A stretch of 64,000 nt of DNA, taken from an uncultured Paracoccaceae bacterium. Its GTDB lineage: Bacteria; Pseudomonadota; Alphaproteobacteria; Rhodobacterales; Rhodobacteraceae. The notes beneath the pieces were generated by a model. The model made no database searches. It saw only the letters and a program-made list of their open reading frames with translations, and was not told the DNA's origin. Made by a program: the position numbers and the translations under genes. Where the stretch lies: positions 93,670 to 157,669 of the forward strand of contig CANKVU010000008.1 in assembly GCA_947487205.1 (NCBI GenBank). Direction: 5' to 3'. Below are positions 36,802 to 44,511 of this stretch, piece after piece (position 1 is the first letter of the stretch; every line of letters starts with the position of its first letter).

Positions 36802-38565
36802 CTAGCCGAGGCTCACATTGTCGATGCCGACGATCCGGTCATAGAGGTAGTAGAGCACCAGGACGAGCGCGAGCAGGATGGAGCCCAGCGCCGCGGCCAA
36901 TCCCCAGTTCAGCGAACTGGAGATGTGGTATGCGATCCGGTTCGAAATGAAGGTGCCCGTCGTCCCGCCGACCAGCTCCGGCGTGATGTAGTAGCCGATC
37001 GACAGGATGAAGACGAGAATGCAGCCCGCTCCGATCCCCGGAACGGATTGCGGGAAGTAGACCCGCCAGAATGCGGTCCAGGGCGTTGCCCCGAGGGACC
37101 GGGCGGCCCTTACGTATTGCGGCGGAATGGTCTTCATCACGGAATAGAGCGGCAGGATCATGAACGGGAGCAGGATGTGCGTCATGGCGATGATCGTGCC
37201 GGTCTGGTTGTTGATGAGTTGGAGCCGATTGCCATCCCCGACAAGACCGATCCACACGAGGATGTCGTTGATCACGCCTTGTTCCTGAAGCAGTACCTTC
37301 CACGCGCTGGTACGAACAAGAAGGGACGTCCAGAACGGCAGGAGAACCAGGATCATCAGCAGGTTCGAGGTCCTGAGCGGGAGGTTCGACAGCAGGAACG
37401 CCACCGGGTATCCCAACAAAATGCAGCTGAACATGATCGTCAGGGACATGAACATCGTTCGCTGGAACAGCAGGCCGTAGATCTGCTGTCCTTCAGGCTG
37501 TGGCTCGATCCCCTGGGGGGTCAGTTGCATGTCGATGGCGGAGAGGAAGTAACCCGCCGTATAGCGGTCGGAGAACGCGTCGATCGTGCCCCATATTTTC
37601 GGGTCTGCCCAATCCTCGTCGATCTCCTCGATGAAGTACGTCTTGATATCCTGGTCCTCGAAACCAGTCACGGCGTCCCGGGCCTCGGACACGAGTTCTG
37701 ACAGCCGTCCCTCGTAGCCCTGCCCCTGCCCTGCCGACAGATCTTCGTAGAGCGCCTGATAGACGATGTTCCAAGGCTCTTCCTCGGTCGGCGAATCGCT
37801 TTCCTCGGCCTGGATCACCTGGGCGAACTGGGCATATATGCGGGCAGTTCGGGGCAATGCCTGTTGCGCGGTTTCCGAGAGGCGGAAGCGGGGTTCCGGC
37901 TCGGTGAAGTCGAGCGCCCGGCGCTCCACGCGCGTTTCGGCAGCCTCCTGCTCTGCCTCTGCGGCGTCCTTGCGGTCCTTCCAGTCGGCCTGCCGTTCGA
38001 TCCAGCCTTCGTCCCCCATCAGGGCAACCCATGTCGCGGGCTCCTCCCATGCGGGGTCAAGCTCGATGAACTGATCGGCGTGGATCTCACCGATTTCGTC
38101 CACGTCGCGACCGGTCTGGCGGAACAGCGACGAGATGCCCGTGGTCTCGTAATTGAGGCGGGAGCCGACCCGGGTATGGTTCTTCAATTCGGAGGCGACG
38201 ACCAGATCGGCCGCCAGGGCGCGGTACACCTCTTCGTCGGGTGCGCCACCCCCATCCCAGCCCTCCAGCGCGACGATCGTACGGGGCAATGTCTCCGAGA
38301 CGATCTCGTTCTCGACCGAGCGAAACAGCATGTCCGCGATCGGCGCGATGAACGTCACGATGATGAAGAGCAGAAGCGGCGCGATCAAGGCCAGCGCCCG
38401 CAGCTTCTGGGTTCTGAGCGCGCGGTTCAGCGACTGCTTCAGCGGCCTGCCGTCCGCCGCAAGAACGGGGCCGTCGTCGGAACGCGCGGCGCGGTCGGCG
38501 TTGCGAATGACATTGTCCGGTGTGGCGCCGGTGACCTGATCGGGTCCGTGTACCGCGTCGCTCAT
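36802..38565 (-). CDS. polyamine-type ABC transporter permease (PotB-like) with large periplasmic insertion
   Basis: 587 residues, about twice the usual PotB length. TM1 is near residues 57-82 (LALIAPLLLFIIVTFIAPIA). The second helix starts only near 369, followed by the remaining five helices and the EAA loop AARSLGATPWTAFWRVYFPQ. The roughly 285 residues between them, some 230 more than in PotB, are hydrophilic and acidic with a helical, coiled-coil-prone part around 195-220 (DAAEAEQEAAETRVERR) and should lie in the periplasm. The frame is open and has no signs of fusion with a known domain. Family knowledge: permease of a spermidine/putrescine or opine-type importer; the role of the insertion is unknown. 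Confidence 0.87.
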   Translation of the reverse strand: MSDAVHGPDQVTGATPDNVIRNADRAARSDDGPVLAADGRPLKQSLNRALRTQKLRALALIAPLLLFIIVTFIAPIADMLFRSVENEIVSETLPRTIVALEGWDGGGAPDEEVYRALAADLVVASELKNHTRVGSRLNYETTGISSLFRQTGRDVDEIGEIHADQFIELDPAWEEPATWVALMGDEGWIERQADWKDRKDAAEAEQEAAETRVERRALDFTEPEPRFRLSETAQQALPRTARIYAQFAQVIQAEESDSPTEEEPWNIVYQALYEDLSAGQGQGYEGRLSELVSEARDAVTGFEDQDIKTYFIEEIDEDWADPKIWGTIDAFSDRYTAGYFLSAIDMQLTPQGIEPQPEGQQIYGLLFQRTMFMSLTIMFSCILLGYPVAFLLSNLPLRTSNLLMILVLLPFWTSLLVRTSAWKVLLQEQGVINDILVWIGLVGDGNRLQLINNQTGTIIAMTHILLPFMILPLYSVMKTIPPQYVRAARSLGATPWTAFWRVYFPQSVPGIGAGCILVFILSIGYYITPELVGGTTGTFISNRIAYHISSSLNWGLAAALGSILLALVLVLYYLYDRIVGIDNVSLG

Positions 38566-38596
38566 CGCACCCCGTCCCTCAGCTGAAACGCCACTT

Positions 38597-38887
38597 TCAC
38601 TCCGTGCCTTCGACCAGGATCATCGTGCTTTCGGCACAGGCCCGGCGAATCCGGGCGGCATCCTGATACTCGGGATCCTCGTAAGCGGCCTTCGCGGCCT
38701 CGTAGCTGTCGAATTCTATCACGACGTGGCGGCCCATATCGACACCCTCCGGCGTCTCCGAGCGACCGCCGCGCACGATGAAGCGCGCGCCGTGACGTTC
38801 GAGGATCGGCGTATCGCGACGCACGTATTCCGGGTACCCGTCGGGATCCGTCACCTTGATATGTCCGATGATGTATCCCTTGGGCAT
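38597..38887 (-). CDS. DUF1330 family protein
   Basis: 96 residues. MPKGYIIGHIKVTDPDGYPE followed by YVRRDTPILERHGARFIVRGG and VVIEFDSYEAAKAAYEDPEY is the standard DUF1330 pattern, a dimeric alpha/beta barrel (ferredoxin-like) fold with unknown biochemical role. It lies between the binding-protein gene and the permease gene of the ABC operon, with short gaps of 88 and 31 bases, so it is probably cotranscribed. GAAGGGGA precedes the ATG. Confidence 0.9.
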   Translation of the reverse strand: MPKGYIIGHIKVTDPDGYPEYVRRDTPILERHGARFIVRGGRSETPEGVDMGRHVVIEFDSYEAAKAAYEDPEYQDAARIRRACAESTMILVEGTE

Positions 38888-38975
38888 GATGCTCGATCCC
38901 CTTCTCGTGTCTCGCGGCATGCGCGCGAACGTCGTCGGAGGAAAGGCGGGCCGGGGCCCGCCTTCCGCGGTTCGC

Positions 38976-40127
38976 TTACTGGGCCAGCCAGGCCTGGAAC
39001 TTGGCATCCAGGTCATCGCGGTAATCCGCCCACCATTCGTAATTCTGGACGAACGAGTTCTCGGAATTCTCCGGATTGGTGGGCATGTGCGGCGCCATTT
39101 CGATCCCGAGTTCGGCATGCTGGCCGACAAGCGGAGCGGAGCTGTCGCGCGCGGGGCCGTAGCTGATATACTTCGCCTGGTCCGCAAGCCGCTGGGTATC
39201 GGTGGCGAACCACAGGAAGTCCTTGACGCGGTTCAGGGTCTCCTCGTCCAGCCCGGCCGGGATCACCCACCCGTCTAGGTCATAGGACTGGGCGTCCCAC
39301 ATCATCTCGACCGGCTGGTCCTGTTCGGCGATCAGGCTGAACAGGCGTCCGTTGTAGGTGGATCCGAAGACGACTTCGCCATCGGCGAGCAATTGCGGCG
39401 TGTCGGCCCCCGAGGTCCACCAGACCGTCTGATCCTTGATCGTGTCGAGCTTCGCCAGCGCCCGGTCCTGTCCTTCCGTCGTCTCGAGCACGTCGTAGAT
39501 TTCGTCCTGGGGAACGCCGTCGCACATCAGCGCCCATTCCATGTTGTTGTGCGGGCGCTTCTCCAGGCTTCGACGGCCCGGAAAGGTTTCAAGGTCGAAG
39601 ACATCGCAGATGTCGTCCGGCGTTTCCCCGTTCCACTCTTCGACGCCGGTCCGATAGCCGAACGTGTAAGAGTAGGCGATCTGCGGGATGAAGCAGTCGC
39701 TGACCAGCATGTCCTCGCCGAAATCCTCTTCCGCCTCGGTGCCGTCGGGCGCGGGGGCGGCGATCTCGTTTATGTCCACCTCCATGGCGAGGCCCTCGTC
39801 GCACAGACGCATCGCATCGGCCGCCGTCACGTCCACGAGGTCCCAGGTGATGTTGTTGGCCTCGGCCTGCGCGCGCATGCCCGCGACCGCTTCGGCAGAA
39901 CTCTCGTCCCAGGTGACGCTCACCTCGGGGTGCATCTCGAGATAAGGTTCCACATACGCCTTCAGCTGGCTTTCCTGGTATGCGCCCCCCCAGGATACGA
40001 TCGTCATCTCGTTCGCCATGGGTTGGCCGGCGACCGGGCTTTCGGGCGTCTGCCCATCCTGTGCGACGGCGCCGGCCGCCGTGAGCGACAGTACCGCGGT
40101 ACCCATCAGAAATCCGTTCAGTCTCAT
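38976..40127 (-). CDS. polyamine-type ABC transporter substrate-binding protein (PotD/PotF-like)
   Basis: 383 residues. The signal peptide is MRLNGFLMGTAVLSLTAAGAVAQ, split as MRLNGFLMGTAV and LSLTAAGAVAQ, with cleavage likely after AVA. The mature protein has TIVSWGGAYQESQLKAYVEP, a common start of the PotD/extracellular solute-binding family 1/8, and later DGWVIPAGLDEETLNRVKDF. It captures the ligand in the periplasm. The exact ligand (spermidine, putrescine, opine or other) cannot be fixed. A GTG one codon upstream has slightly better spacing to AAGGAG and is an alternative start. Confidence 0.88.
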   Translation of the reverse strand: MRLNGFLMGTAVLSLTAAGAVAQDGQTPESPVAGQPMANEMTIVSWGGAYQESQLKAYVEPYLEMHPEVSVTWDESSAEAVAGMRAQAEANNITWDLVDVTAADAMRLCDEGLAMEVDINEIAAPAPDGTEAEEDFGEDMLVSDCFIPQIAYSYTFGYRTGVEEWNGETPDDICDVFDLETFPGRRSLEKRPHNNMEWALMCDGVPQDEIYDVLETTEGQDRALAKLDTIKDQTVWWTSGADTPQLLADGEVVFGSTYNGRLFSLIAEQDQPVEMMWDAQSYDLDGWVIPAGLDEETLNRVKDFLWFATDTQRLADQAKYISYGPARDSSAPLVGQHAELGIEMAPHMPTNPENSENSFVQNYEWWADYRDDLDAKFQAWLAQ

Positions 40128-40207
40128 CACGAAAGCCACTCCTTGTTGCTGCCCGTTATGCTGGACACCCCACCCGCGGGCATCGGGCGGGATCGGTGAA
40201 ACGCTCG

Positions 40208-41350
40208 TCACCTTGGATCGAGCGCCCGGCAATCCTGGGGAAGCCACCCGATCTTCACCTTCTCGCCGGGGGCAAGCCGTCGCTGATCGGCACGATTGCG
40301 TGTCTTGACGACGAAATCCTCTCGCCCGGCGACGCTCAGGCGGGTGCGAAAGACATCCCCCATATAGACGAACTCCAGCACTTCGGCCTCCAGCGTATGC
40401 GCGCCGGGGCCGAGAGCGGGATCGAGTTCCACCCGTTCGGGACGGATCGATACCAGCGTGCGGTCGCCCTCGCCGCTGACATTGACGGGAAGCGCGTCGA
40501 TCTCCTCGCCGGTCCCGTCGAGACGCACGACGCAGGTCTCCCGGTCAAGGCGCGTGACGACTCCCCGAAGGGTGTTGTTCTCGCCGATGAACTGGGCGAC
40601 GAAGCTGTTCTCCGGCCGCTCGTAGAGGATGTCGGGGGCGGCAAGCTGCTGGATCCGGCCGTCGTCGAACACCGCCACGCGATCCGACATGGTCAGCGCC
40701 TCGGTCTGATCATGGGTGACGTAGACCACGGTGATCCCAAGATCGTGGGCAAGCCGCGTGATTTCGAATTGCAGGGTTTCGCGGAGCTGCTTGTCGAGCG
40801 CGCCGAGTGGTTCGTCCATCAGCACCAGTTCAGGCTCGAACACCAGGGCGCGGGCCAGCGCGATACGCTGTTGTTGCCCACCCGACAATTGCGCGGGACG
40901 GCGCCCCCCGAAATCGCCCATCTGCACCATGTCGAGCGCGCGGGCGATCTTCTGCTCGCGGTCGGCCTTGCCGATCCTGCGGACTTCGAGCGGAAATGCG
41001 AGATTTTCCGCCACTGTCATGTGCGGGAACAGGGCGTAATTCTGGAACACCATGCCGATCCCGCGCTTGTGCGGCGGGATGTTGTTGATCTCCCGCCCAT
41101 CCAGGCGAATCTCGCCATGCGTCGCGCTTTCGAAACCGGCCAGCATCATCAGGCAAGTCGTCTTGCCCGACCCCGAGGGTCCGAGCATGGTCAGGAACTC
41201 TCCCTTCCCGATGGAAAGGTTGAGATCCTTCACGACGAGTGTCTCGCCGTCGTAGCTCTTTTGCACACGATCGAATTCCACGAACGCGTGACCGGCCTGA
41301 GTGTCGAGCACCGGCATCTCCCCGTTGTTCGCCGCGCTTTCCGCGGTCAT
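40208..41350 (-). CDS. polyamine-type ABC transporter ATP-binding protein (PotA-like)
   Basis: 380 residues. Walker A GPSGSGKT is at 57-64, signature LSGGQ at 155-159 and Walker B LVLMDEP at 176-182. The H-loop is VYVTHDQTEAL. A C-terminal TOBE domain follows, typical of PotA/FbpC-type ATPases. It energises the importer encoded downstream and is the first gene of the operon. The ATG at 41350 is the first in-frame ATG; upstream there is only a TTG. No strong ribosome site is visible. The 216 bases to the tRNA gene should hold the operon promoter. Confidence 0.92.
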   Translation of the reverse strand: MTAESAANNGEMPVLDTQAGHAFVEFDRVQKSYDGETLVVKDLNLSIGKGEFLTMLGPSGSGKTTCLMMLAGFESATHGEIRLDGREINNIPPHKRGIGMVFQNYALFPHMTVAENLAFPLEVRRIGKADREQKIARALDMVQMGDFGGRRPAQLSGGQQQRIALARALVFEPELVLMDEPLGALDKQLRETLQFEITRLAHDLGITVVYVTHDQTEALTMSDRVAVFDDGRIQQLAAPDILYERPENSFVAQFIGENNTLRGVVTRLDRETCVVRLDGTGEEIDALPVNVSGEGDRTLVSIRPERVELDPALGPGAHTLEAEVLEFVYMGDVFRTRLSVAGREDFVVKTRNRADQRRLAPGEKVKIGWLPQDCRALDPR

Positions 41351-41566
41351 TGCCGTGCAGACAAGCAAAGCAGGACGCTCATTGCAAGTTGGCGTTACAC
41401 CAAATCACGAAAACTGAGGTTCGGATCGCGCCGACGTGTTGCGACGGGCTGCTTTTCGCGCCAGTTCGGGAAACGATTCCTGGCCAGCAAACAACATTGT
41501 CGTGCTAGACATTGCGCCGGTAAGTGCCGAACTGCGATGGGGGACGAGGTTGACCCGGCCGGGGAG

Positions 41567-41652
41567 TGGTGCGGTCGAGAGGACTTGAACCTCCACGGGT
41601 GTTACCCCACAGCGACCTCAACGCTGCGCGTCTACCATTCCGCCACGACCGC
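41567..41652 (-). tRNA. tRNA-Leu(GAG)
   Basis: Full cloverleaf on the minus strand. The acceptor stem GCGGTCG (5' end at 41652) pairs with CGACCGC. The anticodon stem CAGCG/CGCTG holds the loop TTGAGGT, anticodon GAG. There is a long variable arm (class II, as in Leu) and the T-loop GGTTCAAGTCC. The CCA end is encoded (41567-41569). It reads CUC and CUU codons. It stands alone between two unrelated transporter operons. Confidence 0.96.
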
Positions 41653-41738
41653 ATGAACTCTCCGGCCGGGTGGCGGGGGTGTAGCGAAGCTCCGACCGGA
41701 TGAAAAGCGGTTTTTGCCCGCGTCTTCAAAGATTCCAC

Positions 41739-42446
41739 CTAGACGGACATCGCCCCCAGAAGTTCGTCGCGGCCGATTTCTCCCTTCCGGCCTTCGACCT
41801 TGATCGCGCCGCGCTCCAGGACATGGAAGCGGTCCCCGAGGTCATAGGCGAAGTCGAAATATTGTTCGACCAGGATGATCGCCATCTCGGCCCGGTCGCG
41901 CAGATGGGCGATCACGCGTCCGATCTCCTGTATGATCGACGGCTGGATTCCCTCCGTCGGCTCGTCGAGAAGCAGGAGGCGGGGCCGTGTGACCAACGCG
42001 CGTGCGATGGCAAGTTGCTGCTGTTGGCCGCCCGAAAGATCACCGCCGCGGCGGTGGAGGAACTCCCTCAGGATTGGAAACAGGTCGAAGATCTCCTCCG
42101 GAACGCGCCGCTCGGATCGCGGAAGGCAGGAGAACCCGGTTTCCAGATTCTCGCGGACCGTCAGAAGGGGAAAGATGTCGCGCCCCTGGGGGACGAGTGC
42201 CACCCCCCGGCGGGCCAGATCATGGGCCGGGGCCCGGGTGATCTCCTCCCCGTCCAGCTCGTAGGTCCCGCCCGAGCGCGGATGGACCCCCGATATCGCC
42301 TTCAGGAGGGAAGTCTTGCCCACCCCGTTCGTGCCCATGATGCAGGTGACCTCCCCCCTGGCGGCGGAGAGGTCGACGCCCTTCAGGATCCGGCTGCCGC
42401 CGTAATGCAGCGTCAGCCCCCGCACTTTCAGGATCTCATCGACCAA
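41739..42446 (-). CDS. urtE: urea ABC transporter ATP-binding protein UrtE
   Basis: 235 residues, LivF-like. Walker A GTNGVGKT, signature LSGGQQQQLAIARAL and Walker B RLLLLDEPTEGIQPSI are present. The UrtE-type block MGTNGVGKTSLLKAISGVHP and the pairing with urtD-A set it apart from amino-acid LivF. The only start in frame is TTG at 42446 with GAGGTG four bases upstream, overlapping the end of urtD by 11 bases. It is the last urt gene; a weak hairpin with TTTT (41703-41721) follows. Confidence 0.93.
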   Translation of the reverse strand: MVDEILKVRGLTLHYGGSRILKGVDLSAARGEVTCIMGTNGVGKTSLLKAISGVHPRSGGTYELDGEEITRAPAHDLARRGVALVPQGRDIFPLLTVRENLETGFSCLPRSERRVPEEIFDLFPILREFLHRRGGDLSGGQQQQLAIARALVTRPRLLLLDEPTEGIQPSIIQEIGRVIAHLRDRAEMAIILVEQYFDFAYDLGDRFHVLERGAIKVEGRKGEIGRDELLGAMSV

Positions 42447-43176
42447 GATACACCTCGATCACCCTGTCATCCCTCGTCACGTGATCGATGCTGCCTTCGG
42501 CCAGGACCGATCCCTCGTGCAGTACCGTGACCTTGCAATCGAGCCGGCGCACGAAATCCATGTCGTGCTCGACCACGACGACGGCGCGGCTCTTCGCCGC
42601 CTCCTTCAGAAGCTCGGTCGTGTGTTCCCGCTCGGCCAGCGTCATGCCCGCCGCCGGCTCGTCCACCAGAAGCAGGCGCGGCTCCTGCGCCAGCAGCATG
42701 CCAATTTCCAGCCATTGCTTCTGCCCGTGGGAAAGGTCTCCCGCCCGGCGGTCTAGGGCGGCGCGCAGACCGATTTCCCCCGCCAGTCCGGCGACGCGAT
42801 CGCGGTCCTCTGCCGTCGGCCGGAAGACGAGAACCGCCAGAGGACCGCGATCCTTTCGGAGCGCGAGCATCAGGTTGTCGGCCACGGTCTGATCCTCGAA
42901 GACCGTCGGACGCTGGAATTTCCGCCCCACCCCTTCCCGCGCGATCCGCGCCTCGGACATTCTGAGAAGCGACCGCCCCGTCCTGCCCCAGCGGACGGTG
43001 CCGGTATCGGGCCTGGTCTTGCCGGTGACGATATCCATGAAGGTCGTCTTGCCCGCTCCGTTCGGCCCGATGACCGCCCGCAATTCGGCATGGCCGATCG
43101 AGAAGGACAGATTGTCGATGGCGCGGAACCCATCGAAAGAGACCGAGACCCCGGACACCTCCAGAAGCGCGCTCAT
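42436..43176 (-). CDS. urtD: urea ABC transporter ATP-binding protein UrtD
   Basis: 246 residues, LivG-like. Walker A GPNGAGKT is at 37-44, the signature is the variant LSHGQKQWLEIGMLL typical of UrtD, and Walker B is LLLVDEPAAGM with VVVEHDMDFV after it. FRAIDNLSFSI and GKTRPDTGTVRW also fit. It is coupled to urtC by ATGA. With UrtE it powers urea uptake through UrtB/UrtC. Confidence 0.94.
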   Translation of the reverse strand: MSALLEVSGVSVSFDGFRAIDNLSFSIGHAELRAVIGPNGAGKTTFMDIVTGKTRPDTGTVRWGRTGRSLLRMSEARIAREGVGRKFQRPTVFEDQTVADNLMLALRKDRGPLAVLVFRPTAEDRDRVAGLAGEIGLRAALDRRAGDLSHGQKQWLEIGMLLAQEPRLLLVDEPAAGMTLAEREHTTELLKEAAKSRAVVVVEHDMDFVRRLDCKVTVLHEGSVLAEGSIDHVTRDDRVIEVYLGR

Positions 43177-44429
43177 CGCCCGGCCTTTCGGATTGCACGG
43201 GCGCCCGGCCCGGATGAGAGTTCGGCCCCGTCCCTGTCGGACCGCCGGACCCGCACGATCCGGTCGACGAGACCGCCCAGACCATCGGGCGCGTAGAGCG
43301 TGATCAGGACGAACCCCAAACCCAGAAACACCGTCCACCAGTCGATCCACCTGACCGTGTAGATGCCAAGGGGCAGGTCCGGCGCCTGCCCGCCGGTGAA
43401 CCAGGTCGACAGAAGCGCGACCACGGCCGCCCCGATCACGGCCCCGTAAAGCCGCCCGCGCCCGCCGATCGCCACCCAGACCGCAAGGTAGATCGATGCG
43501 ATCGGCGCCATTTCTGCAGGGTTGATGATACCGGCCTGGGGGTAGTAGAGCGCGCCCGCGATGCCGCAGATCACTGCCGTCAGGGTAAAGACGAAGAGCT
43601 TGAAGCCCTCCACCGGGTAGCCGAGGAACCGCACCCGCGTCTCGTCGTCCCGGACGGCGCGGATGACCGATCCGAACTTGCCCGACACGATCCACGCGCA
43701 GAGGACGTAACCCAGACCCAGCGCAAGAGCGGACGCCCAGAAGAACCACATCGAGGTGACGGATTGTGGCTGGCTCGTGCCGGGCAAGTTCTGAAGGCCC
43801 GAAAGCCCGTTGTTGCCCCGCAATCCGCTGTCGTTCTGGAAGAGGTAGAGAGAGAGCGCCAAGGTCATCGCCTGCGTCAAAATCGACAGGTACACACCCG
43901 TGACGCGGCTTCGGAAGGCCAGCCAGCCGAAGACGAGGGCAAGAAGACCCGGAACCAGGACCACCGCGGCAAGCTGGAGCGGCAAGGAATGCGCCACCGA
44001 CCAGATCGCGGGGAAATCCGCCCCCCCGACGACGCCGAAGATCTGCGCGGCGATGCCGTCGCGGATCTCCTCGGGCGTGGCCGGCAGCGCCTGTCCGCTC
44101 AGGCTTCCCACGACGATGAGATGCGTGCGCGCATACATCAGCCACATGCCGATCGCGTAGCCCCCGAGGCCGAAGAACGCCATGTGACCGAGAGACAGGA
44201 TACCGCAATAGCCCCAGACCAGGTCCATCGCGAGTGCGGCGAGGCACAGGCATAGCGTCTTGCCGAGCGTCTTCACGAAACTGGTGGAGATCGCCCCGGT
44301 CCCGTAGGCTTCGGACAGGAGCGTCACGACGCATGTGAAGAGCGCGAGCGCCGCGACGACCACTATCACCGACGGGTGGCGGAGGGCGAACGGCCGCCTG
44401 CCGGTCGCGGTCGGTGTCGCATCGGTCAT
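43173..44429 (-). CDS. urtC: urea ABC transporter permease UrtC
   Basis: 418 residues, LivM family, about ten helices. WGYCGILSLGHMAFFGLGGYAIG is the UrtC signature (seen here as WGYCGILSLGH then MAFFGLGGYAIG), followed by VIRAVRDDETRVRFLGYPV and WVAIGGRGRLYGAVIGA. It forms the urea channel with UrtB. It starts 82 bases after urtB. Confidence 0.95.
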   Translation of the reverse strand: MTDATPTATGRRPFALRHPSVIVVVAALALFTCVVTLLSEAYGTGAISTSFVKTLGKTLCLCLAALAMDLVWGYCGILSLGHMAFFGLGGYAIGMWLMYARTHLIVVGSLSGQALPATPEEIRDGIAAQIFGVVGGADFPAIWSVAHSLPLQLAAVVLVPGLLALVFGWLAFRSRVTGVYLSILTQAMTLALSLYLFQNDSGLRGNNGLSGLQNLPGTSQPQSVTSMWFFWASALALGLGYVLCAWIVSGKFGSVIRAVRDDETRVRFLGYPVEGFKLFVFTLTAVICGIAGALYYPQAGIINPAEMAPIASIYLAVWVAIGGRGRLYGAVIGAAVVALLSTWFTGGQAPDLPLGIYTVRWIDWWTVFLGLGFVLITLYAPDGLGGLVDRIVRVRRSDRDGAELSSGPGARAIRKAGR

Positions 44430-44511
44430 TCAGTCCCCCTCGCAGCACGGCCCGAGCGTGCACGGCGCGGGGCACCAGGCCGAACAGGATGGAAAGAGCC
44501 GGCGCATTCGA

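Noticed and set aside
40196..41656. Plus-strand open frame running through the potA-like gene and tRNA-Leu
   Set aside because: It covers a tRNA gene and a certain ATPase gene on the other strand.
41567..41739. tRNA-Leu as an integration site for a mobile element
   Set aside because: No integrase, no duplicated tRNA 3' end and no shift in composition next to the tRNA.
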